From positions 36,798,341-36,862,340 of the forward strand of contig CAMTDV010000012.1 of the NCBI GenBank assembly GCA_947069175.1: a stretch of 64,000 nucleotides of DNA, written 5' to 3'. The DNA is from Scalesia atractyloides (Eukaryota; Streptophyta; Magnoliopsida; Asterales; Asteraceae). The position numbers and the translations under genes were made by a program. The notes beneath the pieces were generated by a model. The model saw only the letters and a program-made list of their open reading frames with translations. It was not told the DNA's origin and did no database searches. The stretch's first letter is position 1; each line of letters begins with the position of its first letter. Shown piece after piece: positions 57,191 to 64,000 of the stretch.

Positions 57191-58500
57191 AGTCTCCCCA
57201 ACTTTAGGAAATTTCCTCCAAAAATTTATTCAAGACGAAGACTCAACGAAAAGATGCAGATGTTTAGTCTTCATTTCACTCTCGAGTTCCCAAGTGAATT
57301 CAGCGCCACGTTTGCCTTCTCATCGAACCTTGACTATGGGATAGCGACTGCGCCTAAGCTGCTTGGTTCCTCGGTCAATAATTTCGACACGTTTTTCCAC
57401 GAAGTGTAAGGACTCATTGATTTGTAAATTGTCGAGTGAAACCTGAAGTCCTTCTTCAGCTAGACACTTCTTCAGATTCGACACGTAAAATGTTGGATGA
57501 ACATTGTTGAGCTACCTTGCCAATGCTTTTGAGAATCATGAAAGGACATACGAAGCGAGTAGTGAGTTTGCCTTTCTTACCAAATCGAGCCACGCCTTTC
57601 CAAGGTGATACCTTGAGAAGTACATAATCACCAACATTGAATTCCAAGGGCTTGCGTCATTTGCCAGCGTAGCTCTTTTGTCGGCTTCTAGCTTTGAGTA
57701 GGTTATCATGAATTTGCAGGATCTTGTCCTTTGTCTCTTGTATGAGCTCTGGACCGGTGATTTGAGCTTCTCCGATCTCATGCCAACAAATAGGTGAATG
57801 ACACTTACGACCATACAATGCTTCAAATGGTGCCATTTGAATACTAGCATGATAACTGTTATTATACAAGAATTCTACCAAATCCAAGTGTATATCCCAG
57901 TTGCCACTAAAGTCGATTACGCAAGAACGAAGCATATCTTCAAGTGTTTGAATAGTACGTTCGATTTGACCATCGTATTGAGGATGAAAAGCGGTACTAA
58001 GGTTTAGATGAGTACCAAGAGCTTTCCGAAAAGTTTACCAGAGACGCGAGGTGAAACGACCATCGCGGTTTGAAATGATGTCAATGGGGATACCATGACG
58101 ACAAATGACTTCACTCGTGTAGATACGAGCAATTTCTCGACTTTGCAATCTTCACAATTGTGGAGGAAGTGAGCGGATTTGGTCAGACGGTCGATGATTA
58201 CCCAAATGCAATCATGACTAGACGAAGTACAAGGAAGTTTGGTGATGAAGTCCATAGCTATACTCTCCCATTTCCATATTGGAATTTCTAGTTGTTTGAG
58301 TAAGCTAGAGGGACATTGATGTTCAACTTTTACCTTGGAGCATGTGAGGCATTTCGAAATGTAGGTAATGATATCCTTCTTCATATCAGGCCACCAATAA
58401 AACATACGAAGGTCTTGGTACATCTTGTCAACGCCCGGATAAATAGAGTATCAGGATTTGTGAGCTTCTCGCATCAAGAAGTCACAGAGGTTGTCACGGT
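57191..58500 (-). pseudogene. Element E integrase with chromodomain-like tail
   Basis: From C-terminus to N-terminus on the plus axis: the tail has RYPIVKVR, a stop, then FTWELESEMK (57210-57440). 57456-57647 has VGDYVLLKVSPWKGVARFGK. 57657-57935 has LYGRKCHSPICWHEIGEAQI. 58004-58423 holds YWWPDMKKDIITYISKCLTC (zinc domain) and CIWVIIDRLTKSAHFL (core). Frame changes occur near 57530, 57650, 58000 and 58130. Confidence 0.85.
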
Positions 58501-59100
58501 TTGGAATCCATGCACGATCTAGATAGTAAAAAATACCATCAGATTTAGATACGAGTTGGTTTTTAGCACCACACTTCAGCTCATTGTACAAGTCATTCTC
58601 ATTAACGGATGAGTTTTGTGCTTCGCAGATTTGTCTCAAAGGTTGCTCAGAATTTGGAAACAACGAATGCTCTTCACGTGAGTTTTGCGACAAATAGCGT
58701 CGGCCACGACATTCGCTGTACCAAGATGGTAGCGAATCTCGCAATGTTGAGCTCTTTTTGATTAAAGATGTGTTGGAGGCTCTAATGGTCGGTGAAGACC
58801 ACACACTTAGTACCATAAAGGTAGTGTCGCCAAATCTTTAATGTAAAAACAACTGCAACAAGTTCAAGGTCGTGGGTAGTGTAGTTCTTCTCATGTATCT
58901 TGAGTTGCCTTGAAGCATACACGATAACCTTGTCCTGTTGCATAAGAACACAACCAAGACCTTGGTTAGATGCATCGCAATACACATCAGGGAGAGCTAG
59001 AATAGGAGCATTTCAAAGCATGTCCTTGAGCATTTGAAAAGACTCCTCTTGTTTAGAACCCCAAACAAAAGGTTTATCTTTTTGAGTTAAGGAGGTGAGA
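58501..59100 (-). pseudogene. Element E RNase H
   Basis: 58782-58985 encodes MYCDASNQGLGCVLMQQDKV and YGTKCVVFTDH, the RNase H start. The rest (58451-58816) contains KSDGIFYYLDRAWIPNRDNL before integrase. A deletion and frame change near 58745-58780 remove part of the domain, including the usual QRRWVELL segment. Confidence 0.83.
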
Positions 59101-59969
59101 GGAACTGCGATCTTCGAAAGTTGGAAATGAATCGACAATAATAACCCGCCAATCCAAGGAACGAACGAATTTCAGATAGGGACTTTGGTGCAACCCAGTT
59201 CTTAACAACTTCGATTTGGTAGGGTCGACGTGAATGCCTTTCTCATTCACAATATGTCCGAGAAATTGAACTTACTTTATCTAGAATTCACACTTGGAGA
59301 ATTTAGTGTACATGCGTTCACCACATAGAAGTTCAAGGATTAGACGCAAGTGTCGCTCGTGCTCGTCTTGGGTTTTAGAATAAATAAGGATGTCATCTAT
59401 GAAAACGATCACGAAGCGGTCCAAATATAACTCACACACACGGTTCATCAAATCCATGAAAACCGCAGGTGCATTAGTTAACCCAAAAGGCATGACTACG
59501 AACTCGTAGTGACCAAATCGAGTACGAAAGGCGGTTTTTGGAATATCCTCCTCAAGGACTCGAAGTTTATGATAGCCAGAACAAAGATCGATTCTTGAAA
59601 AGCACATTGCACCTTGAAGTTGATCAAAGAGATCATCGATGTGGAAAGGGGATAACGGTTCTTGACAGTAAGTTTGTTGAGTTCACGATAGTCAATACAC
59701 ATATGAAAAGAACCATCCTTCTTCTTGACGAAGAGAACTTGAGTGCCCCAAGGAGAAGTACTAGGGCGTATAAAGCCTTTATCAAGTAATTCTTGAAGTT
59801 GGCTCGATAGCTCTTGCATTTCTGATGGTGCGAGGCGATAAGGAGATTTAGCAACAGGTGTAGCTCCAGGAATGAGGTCAATGCAAAAGTCAACAGAACA
59901 AGGAGGAGGATGACCAGGTAGGTCTTTGGGAAAAAACATCAGGAAAATTGCAAACGACAAGAGAATCAC
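59101..59969 (-). pseudogene. Element E reverse transcriptase
   Basis: 59496-59969 encodes GATPVAKSPYRLAPSEMQEL and KKKDGSFHMCIDYRELNKLT. 59281-59607 encodes IDLCSGYHKLRVLEEDIPKT, VVMPFGLTNAPAVFMDLMNR and the catalytic FIDDILIYS. A frame change near 59640, within the RIDDLFDQL segment, separates them, and another follows 59281. Confidence 0.87.
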
Positions 59970-60440
59970 TCATACCTTTTCCTTTATCATTCTTTTCCAC
60001 CACGTGGGCAGGAAAGGCAAAGTACTCCTTGCGTAGATACTTGTTCGCTTGAGTGCACGACATGAGTTTGAGACCTTTAGAAGGTTTCTCCCCATAGACG
60101 TGTAACGAATCGCTAGATGGAAGAGGAATGCGGATGAATTTCTCAAAACAAAAAACCTCATGGACTTTACGAAGCAAATCTGTGCATATGATGATATCGA
60201 AACTACCCAATTGCTTGGGTATGAGATCAATCGAAAACTTGAGATCGTTGATATCAAGAGAACAATTAGAAAGAACTGACGGTGATTGATTTACCATTAG
60301 CGACTTTGACACTAAACGATTTTGGCAACCTAGAGCGTCTACACTTAAGCATTGGTTCTAATTCAATGGATACAAAACTTCTATCTGCGCCAAGTATCAA
60401 ATAAACACGTAGCATTAACATTGTTTACAAGGAACGTACC
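59970..60440 (-). pseudogene. Element E protease, active site frameshifted
   Basis: Contains FSIDLIPKQLGSFDIIICTD and LKLMSCTQANKYLRKEYFAF, matching element A. At about 60388-60402 the active-site DTGAD codons carry one extra T, so the frame reads D-T-W and then shifts. Confidence 0.82.
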
Positions 60441-61713
60441 ATTGATGACATTGTTGCTGTTCTAGGCCTGGACAGAAGTGATGACAAAAGCTCGTCCACG
60501 AGGAGCTTGCTACTGGTTGTTGCGCCGAGGGCATACATTGCTGAGGTGATTCGGATCGCCATACTTATAGCAAACACAACCGTTGTTTGCTGGCTGTTGG
60601 GTTTGGTTCTGGGCAGGTAGTTGGGTTTGGTGACCTTGAGGCTGGCCAAATCGACAGTGGGTGTTAAAGTACCCAAACCTATTGCACGTAGTGCATAGTT
60701 GGCATGGTGTGGTAGTAGGGTGATGGTAAGTGCAAGTCACACACTTGGGAAGAGTCCCAATATAGGCTTGCTTAGCTGGTATAGGGTTTTGGGTTAGGGC
60801 TAGCGGTTGTTGTGGAGGGTTTTGCAGAGTAACAACCGCATAGTTCGGTTTGAAACCTTCTGCTTCTTACCGTTGGTATTGGGTTTGGGTGAGGGTTTGG
60901 ATGACTCGGTGATTGGTTCGGTGGTAGCTTGGTGAACCGTCTTGGGTAGAACACTTCATTTAGAAGGTTCCTACCAAAACTTGGTCGTGGTTAAATTTGG
61001 CAGCTAAACGGTAGGTATCCTCAAGGGTTTTGGGTTGAGCGGCCTCGACGTAGTTGGAGAAAGAGGAAGGGAGGACTAGAATGTATTTGACTATGGCCTT
61101 GTCAGTGGAATCGACTTGACTAGGTAAAAGTATGCTAAGTTGCTTGAACTTAGCGCTGAGATCGGTTTTGTTGCTCCTAACTTGCTTGATATTCTAAAAC
61201 TCGTTCTCGACTTGTTGGAGTTTGTTGGGAGGGCAAAATTCATCGTTCATGAGCTTCTTGAGTTCGGCCCAAGTGAGTGCATAAATCGTCACCACGCACG
61301 TTGTGTTCAGCGGTCCACCAGTCAAGAGCCCTCGATCGTTAAACGCCAGTGGCGTTGATGGTATGAAGGTAATCGGGGCACCCACTTTGATGGAATGTGA
61401 ATTCAATCGCGTCGAACCATTGAAGTAGTTTCGTTGCTCCCTCTTCGCCCATGAATGGCATTGGGCTGCAGGAGTTAAACTATTTGAACGAAAAGGTTGA
61501 CTGAGGTGGTGTGACTTTGGAGTCGACAGAGGTATTTGGGGATTCAATGTTGTTATTGGGGTTTGGTTGGATCGTGCTAACAATATAGAGGATCACCTTG
61601 GCCATTTGTTTGGCCATAAACTTCATCATGTCCTTCTTGGACATCGAGTCGCCATTGGAGTTGCAGTTGGACTTGGAGTTCTTCCTTGCATTCGAGTTAC
61701 GTGAGGAAGACAT
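60425..61713 (-). pseudogene. Element E gag
   Basis: Starts MSSSRNSNARKNSKSNCNSN at 61713. The capsid part lies in 61194-61583 (ALTWAELKKLMNDEFCPPNK) and the zinc-binding part in 60510-60740 (CTYHHPTTTPCQLC, CNRFGYFNTHC, CYKYGDPNHLSNVCPRR). The last knuckle has Tyr where the second Cys is expected. Multiple frame changes. Confidence 0.83.
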
Positions 61714-62714
61714 CTAAAAGGTTGAAATGGGGAAAGTATGAGACTTGTTCAGAATATGTTTAGAAAATAAAGTTTGTTTGCACGCATAATCATAAAAGTA
61801 TATCACATAGCACGAAGTTTCAGATTGTTGCGAAAGTATAACACGTATTTGCATTGTATATTAACGTATAAGGACGATAAGAGTAGTAAATTTAGTTTGT
61901 TCACAATTATTAGTGTTGTTTTAGATTGTGAGGGACGTGCGATTTGTGCATTCAACTCGAAATGATAAACGTATCAAAGTAAAACACATAGAAATGGATA
62001 TAGCATAAAAGAGATTTAACGTAAAATCTTGGGGTGTCTCGGAACGAAACTAAGACTATTCGAAAGTGAATCAAAAGTCCTTTCGAGTTAGGGAACATGC
62101 TTTGGCCTAATAGGTAGAATACTCTCATTGAGGAGTGGTTAACGGTATTCACCCTTCCAGTTATTACATGTCCCAAGTCGACCGAAAATTCGAGACTTTG
62201 GCAGGATTGAAAATCAAGGAGCGGTACTAGTTATCAAGATGTGGATATCACTCCTAACTTGATAATTTCGTTCCCTATACGTGGTTGGTACTTGCCAAAC
62301 GAGGAGCAAATTCCGACTCGTTGGCAAGGGTCTACTAGAGTATGAAATGGAAATTCCCATCAAGATATGGATATCATTGCTAACTTGATGGCGTAGTTTC
62401 GTGAAAAAAATTGAATGCGCAGATTGAGAGCGTTCACCAAAGTGCGGGTTTCACCCCTATTTTGGTGAGATCGTCTCGTTTGTAGCATGAGTGTCTTCAC
62501 ACCTTCATGTGTGTATTTGTGTTAGCCTTAGGAAAGGCATGTAGTATTTAAGAAATAGGGTTAGATCAGGAGAAGAATAGGAAAGCTTAGACGTTTTAAT
62601 CGAGGAAAATAGTTCACTTCATGCGAAGTGACTTCGCTTCGTGCGAAGTGACCACTTTGTGCAAAGTCAAGATCACACAGAGGGGTTCAGTTCGCACGAG
62701 TAGGTTCAGTTATT
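61714..62714 (-). other. 5' leader of element E
   Basis: Non-coding. Contains acccttccagttatta (62151-62166) and, close to the primer-binding site, a palindromic motif cluster at 62610-62672. Colinear with the element B leader. Confidence 0.75.
62610..62672. repeat. Palindromic motif cluster in leader
   Basis: ttcacttcatgcgaagtgac, ttcgcttcgtgcgaagtgac and cactttgtgcaaagtc: three tandem imperfect palindromes of about 20 bp, like those in the LTR. Confidence 0.8.
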
Positions 62715-62726
62715 GCTCTGATACCA
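62715..62726 (-). other. Primer-binding site of element E
   Basis: TGGTATCAGAGC on the minus strand, 3 bp from the LTR end at 62730. Confidence 0.9.
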
Positions 62727-62729
62727 ATT

Positions 62730-64000
62730 TGTCACACCCCAACCAATGGCGGAATCATCAGGGCGGATGTAGTAGATTGCTCGAGACATCATAACGCTAT
62801 AATGTGACAAGTATTTAAATAACAAGATTTCATTTCTAAGAACTCAAGTACATCGATTCAGAAACAAAGTACAACATCGAAAAACAAAGTATAACAACAA
62901 AATTAAGAAACACTATCAACAATACATCTAATTTAAAATGGGTTTCTAGTTCAATCCTACTAGATTCCATGCATCCTCGTCATCATCAATTTCCTACAAC
63001 ATATATTAAAGTATAGTTCATCACACAATGCATTGGCGAGTAAAAAAGTTTCAATACTAGATAATAAAAGTTTAACATTCCACATGACATAACCGTTTAC
63101 TTGAACTAACATACAATACTAGTAATACAACTATACATGTCAACCCAAAGTTTACCGCTAGCGTAATCTAATCATAACAATGACTAGACCATTTTGTTTA
63201 TTTAACATGACCTCACGAATATGGGGGATGCGTTAATCCTATAGTGCTATACATGTTAAGGGAGGCTTGTACATAGTTAATGACATAGTATAAAGCATTT
63301 GATTCTAGCATATACAAGTTTGCAAGTATTCATGTAAGCACGTACGACAGAATGTCGTTTTGTGTTTAAGCATAAGCATCGTGATTTAGTGATTTTGATA
63401 GCATACATATGTTGCACCCAAAAGTGTTTAAAGATGAAAACGGGATTCGAGTATACTCACATTCTTGCAAAGCGTTCCAAGCAAACTGCGAAGTCGTTAT
63501 GGTTACGAGTAGGAATCCGAAGTTACCCTATACGGGGAAACAGTGGTGCGTGAGTATTCTGGATTGAGGGTGTGTACGGGTTCGAAAACAAAATGTACAA
63601 AAAGAATGGAAAGTAAAAGTAGAAATATGCCACTTCGTACGAAGTGGCTGCTCACTTCGTGCGAAGTGACTGTTCACTTCGTACGATATGGATCGTTCTT
63701 AAATGATGTAGCTCGTTTAACACTCATTTTGACACTGACTTCTGTGAACAAGAAGTTTAGGAACGAGGCAGAATAGTCAAAGGTCATAACACTTAATCAT
63801 TTTTGACATTGTCATGGTCCTTACCATATTTATACGAAAAGTATGTTATATATATTATATTTATAGAGAAGGGTTGTTGCCAGATCTACTTTGTGCGAAG
63901 TGTTCACTTCGTACGAAGTGACCATCACTTCATGCAAAGTGAGTGCCCACTTCGTGAAAAGGGGTCCAGCTCGCACGGGAGTGTTAGTTCGAGCTGTTTT
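62730..64000 (-). repeat. 5' LTR of element E (partial, window edge)
   Basis: Starts TGTCACACCCCAACCAATGG. Nearly identical to 52580-53548, continues past the empty site of the nested solo LTR, then lacks about 430 bp present at 56360-56785 before rejoining at tatttatagagaag. Palindromic clusters at 63629-63690 and 63893-63960. Roughly 0.2-0.3 kb should remain beyond the window. Confidence 0.92.
63629..63690. repeat. Palindromic motif cluster, 5' LTR of E
   Basis: cacttcgtacgaagtg (perfect 16-bp palindrome), cacttcgtgcgaagtg, cacttcgtacgatatg at about 20-bp steps. Confidence 0.85.

Larger units (their letters stand above)
52580..64000 (-). mobile_element. Element E: Tekay-type chromovirus (right end beyond window)
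   Basis: Minus strand: 5' LTR from beyond 64000 to 62730, primer-binding site, leader, gag, protease, RT, RNase H, integrase with chromodomain-like tail, then 3' LTR 57190-52580, which is split by a nested solo LTR. All pol domains are present but broken by many frameshifts and stops. Family close to elements A and B in protein and leader; its LTRs resemble B, not A. Confidence 0.92.

Overview
The window looks like nuclear DNA of a flowering plant: AT-rich, dominated by nested LTR retrotransposons, with one recognisable intron-containing host gene. The retrotransposon types (Tekay-like chromoviruses with 1.6-2.7 kb LTRs and a Tat-lineage element) fit a eudicot. Asteraceae is my best guess, by resemblance of the proteins only; nothing in the sequence proves it. 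I see no bacterial operons, CRISPR array, plasmid or phage.

Layout. (1) 1-9642: element A, a minus-strand Tekay-type Ty3/gypsy element. Its left LTR is cut by the window edge and its right LTR is complete (6977-9642). It is inserted into the leader of an older minus-strand relative, element B (leader 9643-11117, LTR 11133-13132). (2) 13133-16960: anonymous DNA with a 235-bp tandem duplication, a Tat-type LTR remnant and a 47-bp tandem repeat. (3) 16961-20578: a four-exon minus-strand gene for a type-1 Ser/Thr protein phosphatase catalytic subunit (TOPP/PP1), apparently intact, 331 aa. (4) 21127 to about 39050: element D, a decayed plus-strand Tat-lineage element with a second (archaeal-type) RNase H and an antisense extra ORF between pol and the 3' LTR. 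That ORF is split by element C (29258-36416), a plus-strand non-autonomous relative of A with a perfect 5-bp target-site duplication (TSD). The 3' LTR of D carries a 21-bp scar made only of the two termini of a chromovirus LTR, with its own 5-bp TSD. (5) 39051-52579: solo LTRs (40307-42658 and 49463-51617), an LTR fragment (45486 onward), a Ty1/copia integrase remnant and anonymous AT-rich DNA. (6) 52580-64000: element E, another minus-strand Tekay-type element running off the window. Its 3' LTR is split by a nested solo LTR of the A family (53549-56207); its 5' LTR keeps the matching empty site.

The most unusual structure is inside the A/C-family LTRs. All three independent insertions carry the same arrangement: one antisense tRNA-like module near the LTR start and three sense-oriented tRNA-like modules in tandem, mostly spaced 166-170 bp (one interval is 179 bp). 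Some modules have good RNA polymerase III A and B boxes, and the other type carries a perfect 11-bp hairpin where the D arm would be. A second repeated signal is a palindromic motif (ACTTCGTRCGAAGT) clustered in the LTRs and leader of element E.

How the parts relate: PP1 is the only gene likely to encode a working host protein. The rest is retrotransposon sequence with frameshifts and stops, so no complete autonomous element is present. Insertion order from nesting: B before A; D before C and before the 21-bp scar; E before the solo LTR at 53549. All boundaries, repeats and exon joins were read by eye, without alignment software.
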